Source: an uncultured Bacteroides sp.
Lineage (GTDB): Bacteria > Bacteroidota > Bacteroidia > Bacteroidales > Bacteroidaceae
Direction: 5' to 3'
DNA: 64,000 bases
Assembly (NCBI GenBank): GCA_944322345.1
Contig: CALUOO010000002.1
Span: forward strand, 248,001-312,000
A model generated the notes under the pieces. That model was not told the DNA's origin and searched no databases. It saw only the letters and a program-made list of their open reading frames with translations. Below are positions 34,208-42,810 of this stretch, one piece after another. Each line of letters begins with the position of its first letter. Position 1 is the stretch's first letter. The position numbers were made by a program, and so were the translations under genes.

Positions 34208-36340
34208 ATGATGAAAAAGATAGCGCTACTTATCGTTTTAGTATGGCTGGCGGAAATAACGCCTGCCTATACAACTAATATTGGCTCTAAGCAGTCCCTA
34301 CTGGAACAAATTAAAGGGAACTGGTTTCGTGACGATTCTTCCAATAAATGGGAATACGGAATCTATGACTCGCTTGTCATTGCCAACAACCGGCTATATA
34401 CATACAGCCAAATCCGTTCCAAAAGAAAGCAGATAGAACTGACCGTTCGAGAGAAACATGGAACGGAAACCCTCACCCTGCTATTCTCCAAACCGGATAA
34501 AGGGAAATGTCAGATACAGGCAGGTAAGGGAAAGCGCGCTAAGTTTACACAATACAGCGTTCCAGCAAAGGCTGTTGATGCAGAACCAGACTTTGAGGAC
34601 TTTTTCCGCAAAGATACGGCATATCTGCAAGGCTATTTAGACGGATATACCCCCAACATGGGATTTGAAACCGGAATAGTATATATAAGGAATGTGTTTA
34701 CTGACGAATATACTCCATCGGTAATCGCCATCGAACCTGACGGTAGCTTCTACGGGGAATTGCCGTTGGAACATCCGGTAGAAAACTATCTGAGCATCAA
34801 CGACTTTTGGATTCCTTTCTATATTGAACCGGGACAGACGCTTACCATGTATATCGACAGAGGAGCATGGAAGAAGGAAGAAAAGCCAGCAGAAGGAAAA
34901 CTTCGCGTGGAGTATATGGGCGGTTCTGCTTCCATTGCCTATCTCATGAGCCATTTTGATAAAAAAGTGTCTTACAATTTCGACTTCAAGAATATCCAAA
35001 AAGTTCAGAAAGAATTTACTCCCGAACAGTTCAAGGCACTTGTGAAACAACGTTCGGAAGCATGGGAACATTCCATTGACTCCATCGCCCGGATATATCC
35101 CCAAGCCACCAAAGCCATCCACCTGCTAAAAAACAAAACAGCATTGCAAGAGGGAAGAATGATACTGGAATTTCTCCATTATAGAATCGGGGCAGCTTTC
35201 ACGGATACCACAAACACGGCACTAAAAGCCAAAGCGGATGAATCCTGTTATTACTTTCTGCGGAAAATGCCCATTGATGACGAATGCGCTTTAGTTGAAT
35301 ATCAAATAGGAAAAATCACACAATTAATTTCGGATATGGACATTCTGAACGGTATCGGGAATGCCAGCAATATCAAACTGCCAGATACAGTTCAATACAC
35401 ATTCCCGACAGTCACATTCCCCGACTTCCTGATAAAGAAAGGAATCAAACTGAATGACAAAGAAGAAGCACTCAGAAAGAAACTCCAAAAAACAGCTGGC
35501 ACTACGGTAACTATGACCAAAAAAGACAGGACTTATGACCTGCAACAATTGACAGAAGAAGAAATAGCCACACAACAACAATTGATGGACAATAACATTT
35601 CAATCTATGTCGACTATATCTCTAAATACTTTGAATCCTCTTTTGACAAAAAAGTAATGCAACAAACCAAGTTCAATTACCGTATAGGGGCATTACACTA
35701 TAAAGACTCACTGCTCAATACATGCACCGGCAGTCCCTCCCCATTGCTTTGGCAACTGGCAAAAGTAAAACAAAGCGATATAGAGTTCAAATTATTTGAG
35801 TCCCGGACGCTTGCCCAACAATATGCCGATGAACTGAAAGGCACGCTCACCCATCCGCTTGTAATCAACGTAATGGAACAGGCATTGGAAAAGGCATATC
35901 CTGCAAACCAACCGGGCACATACCAACTCCCCGAAGGAAAAGCCACAGAAGTATTTCGCCGCCTCATCAAGCCCTATCAAGGCAAAGTACTGTTCATTGA
36001 CTTTTGGACAACGTGGTGCGGTCCCTGCCGTGCAGGTATCAAGGAAACCGCGAAACTACGCAAACAATACAAGAACCACCCGGAGTTCCAATTTATCTAT
36101 GTCACCAGTCAAGGAGAATCGCCTGAAAAGGAGTATCGGGAATTTGCGGAAAAACAGCTTAAAGACGGAGTCAGCCTCTATGTCACAGCCTCTGAATATC
36201 ATTATCTGCGCCAATTATTCCATTTCAATGGCATTCCGCACTATGTATTGGTAGAAAAGGACGGAAGTATCTCTGAAGCAGGCATCGATGCATACAACAT
36301 CGGTGAATATCTAAAGAAACGGTTCGGAAGTACTCATTAA
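34208..36340 (+). CDS. TlpA-like thiol-disulfide oxidoreductase, tandem paralogue
   Basis: This 710-residue exported protein has a signal peptide at 1-22. It is homologous to the preceding gene along most of its length: KGNWFRDDSSNKWEYGIYDS at the N terminus, EPDGSFYGELPLEHPVE in the middle, and the C-terminal thioredoxin fold IDFWTTWCGPCRAG (Cys pair about 603/606) with FNGIPHYVLVEKDGS. It lacks the roughly 120-residue beta domain that opens the upstream paralogue. The pair probably arose by duplication and acts in the periplasm on partner disulfides. Its central region contains a Lys/Glu-rich insert with no equivalent next door. Confidence 0.85.
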   Translation: MMKKIALLIVLVWLAEITPAYTTNIGSKQSLLEQIKGNWFRDDSSNKWEYGIYDSLVIANNRLYTYSQIRSKRKQIELTVREKHGTETLTLLFSKPDKGKCQIQAGKGKRAKFTQYSVPAKAVDAEPDFEDFFRKDTAYLQGYLDGYTPNMGFETGIVYIRNVFTDEYTPSVIAIEPDGSFYGELPLEHPVENYLSINDFWIPFYIEPGQTLTMYIDRGAWKKEEKPAEGKLRVEYMGGSASIAYLMSHFDKKVSYNFDFKNIQKVQKEFTPEQFKALVKQRSEAWEHSIDSIARIYPQATKAIHLLKNKTALQEGRMILEFLHYRIGAAFTDTTNTALKAKADESCYYFLRKMPIDDECALVEYQIGKITQLISDMDILNGIGNASNIKLPDTVQYTFPTVTFPDFLIKKGIKLNDKEEALRKKLQKTAGTTVTMTKKDRTYDLQQLTEEEIATQQQLMDNNISIYVDYISKYFESSFDKKVMQQTKFNYRIGALHYKDSLLNTCTGSPSPLLWQLAKVKQSDIEFKLFESRTLAQQYADELKGTLTHPLVINVMEQALEKAYPANQPGTYQLPEGKATEVFRRLIKPYQGKVLFIDFWTTWCGPCRAGIKETAKLRKQYKNHPEFQFIYVTSQGESPEKEYREFAEKQLKDGVSLYVTASEYHYLRQLFHFNGIPHYVLVEKDGSISEAGIDAYNIGEYLKKRFGSTH

Positions 36341-36409
36341 CCACCCCATCGGAAATAAAACAAATCCTAAAAAATGGCGCAAGGGTACGGGCAAACAGAT
36401 GTTTTTACG

Positions 36410-36417
36410 TACTTTTG
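36410..36417 (+). promoter_or_regulatory. Promoter -7 box of corA
   Basis: TACTTTTG, no good -33 TTTG. A start near 36425 leaves an unusually long leader of about 135 nt before corA. Confidence 0.5.
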
Positions 36418-36445
36418 CGCCGCAATAAACAATTTCATAGAATAT

Positions 36446-36490
36446 ATGGACGATTCTAACCCGCGAACGTGTACATTTAGTATTAACTAG
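36446..36490 (+). CDS. Possible 14-codon leader peptide upstream of corA
   Basis: ATG at 36446 opens a 14-residue frame (MDDSNPRTCTFSIN) ending TAG at 36488-36490, inside the corA leader. Short translated leaders control corA in some enteric bacteria (CorL in Salmonella). Here translation is not shown; there is no obvious ribosome-binding site, so this is speculative. Confidence 0.3.
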   Translation: MDDSNPRTCTFSIN

Positions 36491-36543
36491 AGCGAACAGA
36501 GTCATTGTGACACATCCGATGCCTCTGCTCGTGTAAACCAACG

Positions 36544-36551
36544 AAAGGAGG
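36544..36551 (+). promoter_or_regulatory. Strong Shine-Dalgarno site of corA
   Basis: AAAGGAGG ends 7 bp before the ATG at 36559. Such a full anti-16S match is unusual among the genes in this window and fixes the corA start. Confidence 0.8.
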
Positions 36552-36558
36552 CAATAAG

Positions 36559-37488
36559 ATGAGAAAGTATCTTTATTGTGAAGCCGGCTTTGTGGAAAAA
36601 TCACAATGGCTGCCCAACTGCTGGGTGAATGTAGTGAACCCCGACACCAACGACTTTGAGTTCCTCACCCAAACATTGAAAGTCCCCGAATCATTCCTGA
36701 ACGACATTGCCGATACCGACGAACGTCCCCGTACCGATACGGAGGGTAATTGGCTGCTGACTATTTTGCGAATTCCGGTGCAAAACAAACAGAGTGACAA
36801 TTTTCCCTTCAGTACAGTCCCCATTGGCATTATTACCAACGACGACGTCATAGTGTCTGTCTGCTATCACGACACGGATATGCTGCCAGACTTCATCGAA
36901 CATACACGCAAGAAAGGCATTGAGGTGCGCAACAAACTGGATCTGATTTTAAGACTTATCTACTCGTCGGCAGTCTGGTTCTTGAAATACCTGAAACAAA
37001 TTAATGTCGATATCAATGCGGCAGAAAAGGAGTTGGAGAAAAGCATACGGAACGAAGACCTGTTGCGGTTGATGAAGCTTCAGAAAACACTGGTTTATTT
37101 CAATACCTCCATCCGTGGCAATGAGGTGATGATTGGCAAGCTGCAAACCATCTTTCAGGATACCGGTTACTTGGATAAGGAACTGGTGGAAGACGTGATC
37201 ATTGAGCTGAAACAGGCATTGAACACTGTCAATATCTACAGCGACATTCTTACCGGAACGATGGATGCCTTTGCTTCGATTATTTCTAACAACGTGAATG
37301 CCATCATGAAACGTATGACGAGTCTTTCTATTGCACTCATGATACCGACATTGATAGCCAGCTTCTATGGTATGAACGTCGATATCCATTTGGAAGACAC
37401 TCCTCATGCGTTTACTTTGATTATTCTGTGCTCTATTATTCTGACAGCCTTGGTGTTTATAGTCTTTCGGAAGATTAAATGGTTTTGA
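36559..37488 (+). CDS. corA: CorA-family magnesium/cobalt transporter
   Basis: This is a 309-residue divalent-cation channel. The N-terminal 245 or so residues form the cytoplasmic funnel (long helices with IDVDINAAEKELEKS-like heptads around 150), and two C-terminal membrane helices flank the selectivity loop YGMNVDIH (GMN at about 271-273). The protein ends in a basic RKIKWF tail as in CorA. It assembles as a pentamer in the inner membrane and imports Mg2+. It has a canonical Shine-Dalgarno site and a long leader with a possible 14-codon ORF, suggesting control after transcription start. It is closed by a hairpin terminator (37525-37583). Confidence 0.92.
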   Translation: MRKYLYCEAGFVEKSQWLPNCWVNVVNPDTNDFEFLTQTLKVPESFLNDIADTDERPRTDTEGNWLLTILRIPVQNKQSDNFPFSTVPIGIITNDDVIVSVCYHDTDMLPDFIEHTRKKGIEVRNKLDLILRLIYSSAVWFLKYLKQINVDINAAEKELEKSIRNEDLLRLMKLQKTLVYFNTSIRGNEVMIGKLQTIFQDTGYLDKELVEDVIIELKQALNTVNIYSDILTGTMDAFASIISNNVNAIMKRMTSLSIALMIPTLIASFYGMNVDIHLEDTPHAFTLIILCSIILTALVFIVFRKIKWF

Positions 37489-37524
37489 CCTAGGAAACCA
37501 TCTTTGGTATTTATAAAAAAGAAG

Positions 37525-37583
37525 AACAGCCCGTCATCAAGTTCCCCTATGGATTTATGATGACAGGCTGTTTTACGTTTTTT
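37525..37583. terminator. Terminator between corA and the DUF5723 gene
   Basis: A 15-bp stem (37525-37539 with 37558-37572, one mismatch) containing GTCATCA/TGATGAC is followed by TTTTACGTTTTTT. It lies between convergent genes and may serve both. Confidence 0.8.
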
Positions 37584-37646
37584 CTCAATAGAGAATATAA
37601 AAAAGAGAATGTTTAGAGAGAGAAATATTTTATTATCAAACTTTTA

Positions 37647-39176
37647 TCAGATCTTCTTACCTCCTAATGGAACAGATATTCCTAAGAATCCGTTTACTGA
37701 ATTGGAATTCTTTCCTAAGAACATGTAGTCTGTACCGATGAACAGCGGCCCAACTTTCAGACCAAGACCAAATGATTTACCAGCCGATTGAATGGCAGAG
37801 TAGCTTAATGCTACATTGAACCAGCTCTTAGGACGGTAATTGGCAGAAAGAGTCAGCTCTGTCATTGCCTCTGGCTGAACAAAACGGGTTGTAGACAAAA
37901 CACCAAAAGCCAATTTGTTATTGAACAATCCATATTCTGCTCCTAATACAAGGGTTGATGCCAAACGTGATTTGCGTGATTCTTCATTTCCTTCATCAAC
38001 AGTAAGTCCCAGCATCTCATAGTTCAAGATGTCACCTTCTGTTACATAGTTCATATATTTGTTGGCTTCATTTTGCAAACTGTTTACTGCGTCTAAGGCC
38101 GACTGCGGATTGTTGGCATCAATCATGTTTGCATAAGTTTCTCCCTGTATGTTGATAGCCTCAGGCTGGGCAGAAGCAATCTGGGTTGCACCTTTCGACC
38201 AGGAAATGAATCCTAAATCGAGTATAGAGGCAGAAACAGTCAAGTTGTCCAATATTTTATAAGAAGCACCCAGATCTATGCCGAAACCATAACCGGCAAT
38301 TCCCATGTCACCGCTTTCAAATTCGATATCCTCAACATAGCGTTGTTCGTTTTCTTCTCTTTCCACAAGGTTCAGTCCTTTAAAAGATGTTTTCAGTTCT
38401 GCTGCAACATTCAAATTTGCATGATAGTTCTTAAGCTCGTTTTGCATCATTTGAATATCGGCAGGAGTTGCAGTTCCCGATTCTAATTTACCTTGCCAGT
38501 CTGCTATGATGGCTTCTGTCGGCAAGTTGGCATCCATAGCGATTCTGTTCAGTTTCAAATCCAAATTTCCAATACCTAACAATGCTTTTACGCGACCTCC
38601 AACAGTCAAACGGTCGTTAATCTCGCGAGAAAGGCCTACTCCTATTTCTGTATAAGCCTGCACATTCACTTGCTGCCCGCTGATGTTATAAGCGCTGTTT
38701 CTCCAGTTGTCTTCCAAAGTTTCCATCTCGTTCAGGAAGGTAAACATGTTTCTTGTCAGGTTTGCACCAATGTCTGTGCGCAGTCCTACGTTGAACGACC
38801 AGAAGTTCTTACCGCTATACCATCCGGCAGAAAGAATTTCGGTACTCAGGTTCACGTTTAGCTTATTGTTGTCTTTCAGACGGTTCAGAAAATCGGGTTT
38901 GGTGTAGAAATCATTACCATCATCAATGATGTCCATAATGTCTTGATACCCGAATGTGGTAGAACCTACCGATACATTGAATGCACCAACAATTGGCAGG
39001 TTGAAATATCCTTTAGTAGGAGCTAATGCTGGATTTAGCTGTTGGCGGTAATGAGTGCCTTCCATGAAATAAGAAGTACGCAAGAATTGTGCATTTGCGG
39101 AGAATGTGCAAATCATCATTAAGAAGAACACTCCTATGAATCTCATCTTAGAACCAAATAATTTGTTTGTTGCCAT
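37647..39176 (-). CDS. DUF5723-type outer-membrane protein
   Basis: This 509-residue exported protein has a signal peptide ending TFSANA|Q (about residue 30). The mature part opens with FLRTSYFMEGTHYRQQLNPALAP, a motif seen at the start of Bacteroidetes porin/PorV-like and DUF5723 proteins, and continues with many amphipathic strands (VGLSREINDRLTVGGRVKALLG; GIDLGASYKILDNLTVSASI; FNVALSYSAIQSAGKSFGLGL). The C terminus SVPLGGKKI follows a final strand. A beta-barrel in the outer membrane is likely. It is transcribed alone from a good promoter (39208-39241). Function is unknown. Confidence 0.8.
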   Translation of the reverse strand: MATNKLFGSKMRFIGVFFLMMICTFSANAQFLRTSYFMEGTHYRQQLNPALAPTKGYFNLPIVGAFNVSVGSTTFGYQDIMDIIDDGNDFYTKPDFLNRLKDNNKLNVNLSTEILSAGWYSGKNFWSFNVGLRTDIGANLTRNMFTFLNEMETLEDNWRNSAYNISGQQVNVQAYTEIGVGLSREINDRLTVGGRVKALLGIGNLDLKLNRIAMDANLPTEAIIADWQGKLESGTATPADIQMMQNELKNYHANLNVAAELKTSFKGLNLVEREENEQRYVEDIEFESGDMGIAGYGFGIDLGASYKILDNLTVSASILDLGFISWSKGATQIASAQPEAINIQGETYANMIDANNPQSALDAVNSLQNEANKYMNYVTEGDILNYEMLGLTVDEGNEESRKSRLASTLVLGAEYGLFNNKLAFGVLSTTRFVQPEAMTELTLSANYRPKSWFNVALSYSAIQSAGKSFGLGLKVGPLFIGTDYMFLGKNSNSVNGFLGISVPLGGKKI

Positions 39177-39207
39177 AAACTATTGTTTTTATTCCTGTTT
39201 TACGCTA

Positions 39208-39241
39208 CAAATATAAGTTTTTTATAACAATAAAAAGCAAA
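39208..39241 (-). promoter_or_regulatory. Promoter of the DUF5723 gene
   Basis: On the minus strand TTTG (39241-39238), a 22-bp spacer, and TATATTTG (39215-39208). Transcription would start about 39200. Confidence 0.6.
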
Positions 39242-39320
39242 ATAAAACATACTTTTATTGATTTGGGCGCTTTAAAAGGCTTCTTTGTTGTCGAATTATT
39301 AAATTATGTAGAATTTTTTT

Positions 39321-39935
39321 CTACAGATCGAAATTTAAATCGAGGCTAAGTTGAGTGTTACCGGTCAGATTGAAGCTCATACGGTGGTAGGGAGTTGCAC
39401 CGTATTCGGCAATGGCAATGCGGTGTTTACGTGTAGGGTAACCTTTGTTTTGTTTCCAATCATAATGGGGGAATTCTTCATGTAGCTTATTCATGTAATC
39501 ATCCCGGTATGTTTTGGCTAAAATAGAAGCTGCGGCAATAGAAAGATATTTCCCGTCGCCCTTTACTACTGTGGTATGAGGAATTCCTGAGTATCTGTCA
39601 AAGCGATTTCCGTCGATCAGCAGGTGTTGTGGACGTATAGTCAACTGATCAATAGCCCGGTGCATTGCCAGAAAAGAGGCATGCAGTATGTTGATTTTAT
39701 CAATCTCTTGTGGGGATACGACTCCGACGGCCCATGCAAGAGCTTCCTTTTGTATGACATCCCGAAGTGCATATCTCTGTTTTTCGGTCAACTGCTTGGA
39801 GTCGTTGAGCAATTCATTTTTGAAATCTTTGGGGAGAATTACGGCTGCGGCATATACTGCACCTGCCAGACAACCGCGTCCAGCTTCGTCGCAGCCAGCC
39901 TCAATAAGGTCTTTATGTAAGTAAGGCAGAAGCAT
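39321..39935 (-). CDS. rnhB: Ribonuclease HII
   Basis: This 204-residue enzyme removes RNA primers and single ribonucleotides from DNA. Metal-binding acidic residues are visible in [14 protein letters not shown] (Asp-Glu pair about 15-16), in LLIDGNRF (Asp about 110), and in the later KTYRDDYM. The start at 39935 (MLLPYLHKD) is chosen because a promoter box TACCTTTG (39970-39963) lies just upstream and the longer reading would overlap it. Together with rnhA at 13971 the window encodes both main RNase H types. A perfect 24-bp inverted repeat lies between hppA and this gene. Confidence 0.93.
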   Translation of the reverse strand: MLLPYLHKDLIEAGCDEAGRGCLAGAVYAAAVILPKDFKNELLNDSKQLTEKQRYALRDVIQKEALAWAVGVVSPQEIDKINILHASFLAMHRAIDQLTIRPQHLLIDGNRFDRYSGIPHTTVVKGDGKYLSIAAASILAKTYRDDYMNKLHEEFPHYDWKQNKGYPTRKHRIAIAEYGATPYHRMSFNLTGNTQLSLDLNFDL

Positions 39936-39962
39936 ATAGTTTCTTGTTTTATTTCTGGAGTG

Positions 39963-39970
39963 CAAAGGTA
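39963..39970 (-). promoter_or_regulatory. Promoter -7 box of rnhB
   Basis: TACCTTTG on the minus strand, 28 bp before the start codon. The left arm of the adjacent inverted repeat covers the -33 region. Confidence 0.5.
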
Positions 39971-39985
39971 TAGAACTCTGTGCTT

Positions 39986-40062
39986 AAACGAATGGCTAAA
40001 AATGAAGAATATATTGCTTGTAGGTACATAAATGTTTTTTCTTCATTTTTAGCCATTCGTTT
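39986..40062. repeat. Perfect 24-bp inverted repeat between hppA and rnhB
   Basis: 39986-40009 and 40039-40062 are exact reverse complements and include CGAATGGCTAAAAATGAAG; the loop is 29 nt. It follows the hppA stop by 15 bp, so it can act as the hppA transcript's 3' hairpin, though a clean U-run is lacking. It also overlaps the -33 region of rnhB. Confidence 0.85.
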
Positions 40063-40077
40063 GCAGACTGTAAAAGG

Positions 40078-42282
40078 TTACAGTAAGCTCCATGCTACGG
40101 TAAGTCCAGCCATAACAATAGCTACCATACTCATCAGCTTTATCAGAATGTTTAGGCTAGGGCCTGAAGTGTCTTTAAACGGATCTCCCACTGTGTCGCC
40201 CACAACGGTTGCTTTATGCACTTCGCTACCTTTCCCTCCGAAGTTACCTTCTTCCACATACTTTTTGGCATTGTCCCAAGCACCTCCGGCATTTGCCATG
40301 AAAATGGCAAGTACAAACCCACTGCTCAATCCTCCTATCAGTAGCCCAAGTACACCGGGAACGCCAAAAATCAGTCCGGTCAGAATTGGTGCAATGATGG
40401 CTATTAATGATGGCAATACCATTTCGCGTTGCGCCCCTTTGGTTGAAATTGCTACACAACGTGCATAATCGGGCTCGGCCTCGCCTGTCAGAATACCTTT
40501 AATCTCACGGAACTGTCGCCGTACCTCGTCTACCATATGCCCTGCGGCACGTCCCACGGCATTCATTGTCAGACCACAGAAGAGGAATGCCATCATTGAA
40601 CCGATGAACATGCCTGCAAGTACTTTGGGATTCATCAGGTTTACTTCATAGTAGTTCATAAAGTCAAAGAAGGTGGCATCTGAAACGTTGACTGAATCGC
40701 CATTGGCAAAAGTCAGTTCGGCTGTTCCCAATCGGTTGAGGCCGATACGGATCTCTTCAATATATGAAGCCAATAATGCCAACCCTGTCAATGCGGCAGA
40801 TCCGATGGCAAATCCTTTACCCGTGGCTGCTGTCGTATTGCCCAACGAATCGAGTGCGTCTGTACGTCTCCGTACTTCTGCTCCCAAGCCAGACATTTCC
40901 ACGTTACCTCCGGCATTGTCTGCTATTGGACCGTAGGCATCTGTGGCAAGCGTAATTCCTAAAGTAGATAGCATTCCCACAGCGGCAATGCCAATGCCAT
41001 ATAATCCCATACCTACATTGGTGACATCGCCTGCGGCTGCCAACAGATAAGACGCAATGATACCGACTACTACTGCAATTACCGGAATGGCTGTTGAAAG
41101 CATTCCCAGACCGATGCCGGAAATAATGACTGTAGCAGGCCCTGTTTTGCCGCTTTCACTTAGTTTCTGTGTCGGACGATAGGATTGGGAGGTATAGTAC
41201 TCTGTGGAGCGACCTACTACAATGCCAACCAACAGGCCGACTACTACTGCACATGAAATCCATGTCCAATTGTCTAGTTTCAGTAACCACAGGATGAAGA
41301 AGGTGGCAGCCACAATCAGTACGGAACTGAGGTTTGTACCCCATGAGAGTGCTCCTAACAGATCTTTCATTGTTGCGTTCTCTTTTGTCCGTACGGCAAA
41401 AATTCCTATAATGGAAAGCAGAATGCCGACAGCGGCTATAAGCATCGGTGCTATTACGGCTTTGAATTGCATTGATACATCGGCCGAATGGATGAAAGCT
41501 GCTGCTCCCAATGCTGCTGTCGCTAAAATGGAACCACAGTAGGATTCATACAGATCGGCTCCCATGCCTGCCACATCGCCGACATTATCACCCACATTGT
41601 CGGCAATCGTTGCTGGATTCCGCGGATCGTCTTCTGGAATACCTGCTTCTACTTTCCCTACCAGATCGGCTCCCACATCGGCAGCTTTTGTATAGATACC
41701 GCCTCCGACACGTGCAAACAGTGCTTGAGTAGAAGCTCCCATGCCGAATGTCAGCATGGTAGTGGTGATTACACAAAGCTTATGAGTCGGAGTCAGCGCA
41801 TCTGCAGGAATCACTTCATTAAGTAAGAGATACCAGAATGAAATGTCGAGCAGACCAAGTCCTACGACCACAAGCCCCATTACTGCACCACTGCGGAAAG
41901 CTATCTTTAGTCCGCCATTCAGAGAGGTACGGGCGGCGTTTGCTGTCCGTGCCGAAGCATAAGTAGCCGTTTTCATTCCCAAAAATCCTGCAAGTCCTGA
42001 GAAGAATCCCCCTGTTAAGAAGGCAATCGGAACCCATTCATTTTGCACATGAAAACCATAAGCCATTACTGAGAAAAGTACCACCAGGCCGAGAAATACA
42101 TATCCTACAATCTTGTATTGCTGTTTCAAGTAGGACATGGCTCCTTTACGCACAGAAGCTGCAATTTTCATCATTTGAGGGGTTCCCTCACTCTCTTTCA
42201 TCATTTGCCGATGAAAGTAATAAGCAAAGCACAATGCCAGTACCGATGCTGACGGGACTAGCCAAAACAGAACGTTATTCAT
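40078..42282 (-). CDS. hppA: Membrane-bound ion-pumping pyrophosphatase
   Basis: This is a 734-residue protein with about 16 membrane helices that couples pyrophosphate hydrolysis to ion pumping across the inner membrane. It carries the Mg-PPi site motifs [20 protein letters not shown] and [17 protein letters not shown] (about 205-240) and the C-terminal ligands [14 protein letters not shown]. The segment [16 protein letters not shown] (about 480) has Ala where K+-independent pumps have Lys, which marks the K+-dependent class. Na+ pumps and dual Na+/H+ pumps belong to that class; a dual pump has been described from Bacteroides vulgatus. The pumped ion here is not decided by what I can see. 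Confidence 0.94.
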   Translation of the reverse strand: MNNVLFWLVPSASVLALCFAYYFHRQMMKESEGTPQMMKIAASVRKGAMSYLKQQYKIVGYVFLGLVVLFSVMAYGFHVQNEWVPIAFLTGGFFSGLAGFLGMKTATYASARTANAARTSLNGGLKIAFRSGAVMGLVVVGLGLLDISFWYLLLNEVIPADALTPTHKLCVITTTMLTFGMGASTQALFARVGGGIYTKAADVGADLVGKVEAGIPEDDPRNPATIADNVGDNVGDVAGMGADLYESYCGSILATAALGAAAFIHSADVSMQFKAVIAPMLIAAVGILLSIIGIFAVRTKENATMKDLLGALSWGTNLSSVLIVAATFFILWLLKLDNWTWISCAVVVGLLVGIVVGRSTEYYTSQSYRPTQKLSESGKTGPATVIISGIGLGMLSTAIPVIAVVVGIIASYLLAAAGDVTNVGMGLYGIGIAAVGMLSTLGITLATDAYGPIADNAGGNVEMSGLGAEVRRRTDALDSLGNTTAATGKGFAIGSAALTGLALLASYIEEIRIGLNRLGTAELTFANGDSVNVSDATFFDFMNYYEVNLMNPKVLAGMFIGSMMAFLFCGLTMNAVGRAAGHMVDEVRRQFREIKGILTGEAEPDYARCVAISTKGAQREMVLPSLIAIIAPILTGLIFGVPGVLGLLIGGLSSGFVLAIFMANAGGAWDNAKKYVEEGNFGGKGSEVHKATVVGDTVGDPFKDTSGPSLNILIKLMSMVAIVMAGLTVAWSLL

Positions 42283-42400
42283 GGCTTGAATTTTTAATTT
42301 AAAAGATTCAACTGGCTAAAAATAGAAATTAAAAATGAAATAAACAATTCTTTCCCAAAACTTTATTGGTTTACATACCAAAGTGATATTTCTCATCACG

Positions 42401-42560
42401 CGTTGCCAGCACGACTTTCTGTCCGTTGCCTACGGAACTGTGAGTTCGTTGCCTACGGAACTGTGAGTTCGTTGCCTACGGAACTATGAGTTCATTGCGA
42501 TAAAACTGCGAGTTCGTTACGATGGAAAAATTATGAGTCTGCTATGGTAAGTTCACTACG
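42401..42560. repeat. Array of 23-nt repeats, intact in the middle and decaying to the right
   Basis: Units start at 42401, 42424, 42447, 42470, 42493, 42515 and 42539. Those at 42424, 42447 and 42470 are nearly identical (CGTTGCCTACGGAAC opening); the first and the last three are divergent, 22-24 nt or truncated. GAACT-GTG-AGTTC dyads recur at unit junctions. No spacers. It lies between divergent genes. Confidence 0.8.
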
Positions 42561-42685
42561 GCAAGATCTTTATTGAACCGATTGTTTGACGGAAGTCTTC
42601 ACAAGCCTCTGGCTGTCATATTCAAAGAATAGCTCTGATAAATAAAAAAATCTTTAATAAGAGAAGAGGATATCATTTTTCATTC

Positions 42686-42693
42686 TATCTTTG
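42686..42693 (+). promoter_or_regulatory. Promoter -7 box of the acetylesterase gene
   Basis: TATCTTTG matches the consensus. Transcription would start about 42700, 80-110 nt before the start codon. No clear -33. Confidence 0.55.
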
Positions 42694-42810
42694 GGCAAAT
42701 ATGGGGATTTTTCTTGCTACATTCTGCAACAAAGAGAAAACCCAACAAAACAATCTTGTTAACAACACGGGAGCCACTGCATGGCAAACTCCCACAAATC
42801 CATTAAAGGC

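Larger units (their letters stand above)
42283..42810. other. Divergent region between hppA and the acetylesterase gene
   Basis: About 528 bp with a 23-nt repeat array (42401 to about 42560) and a plus-strand -7 box (42686-42693). No clear hppA promoter box: TATTTTTA near 42320 is one mismatch off. No supported ORF. Confidence 0.55.
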
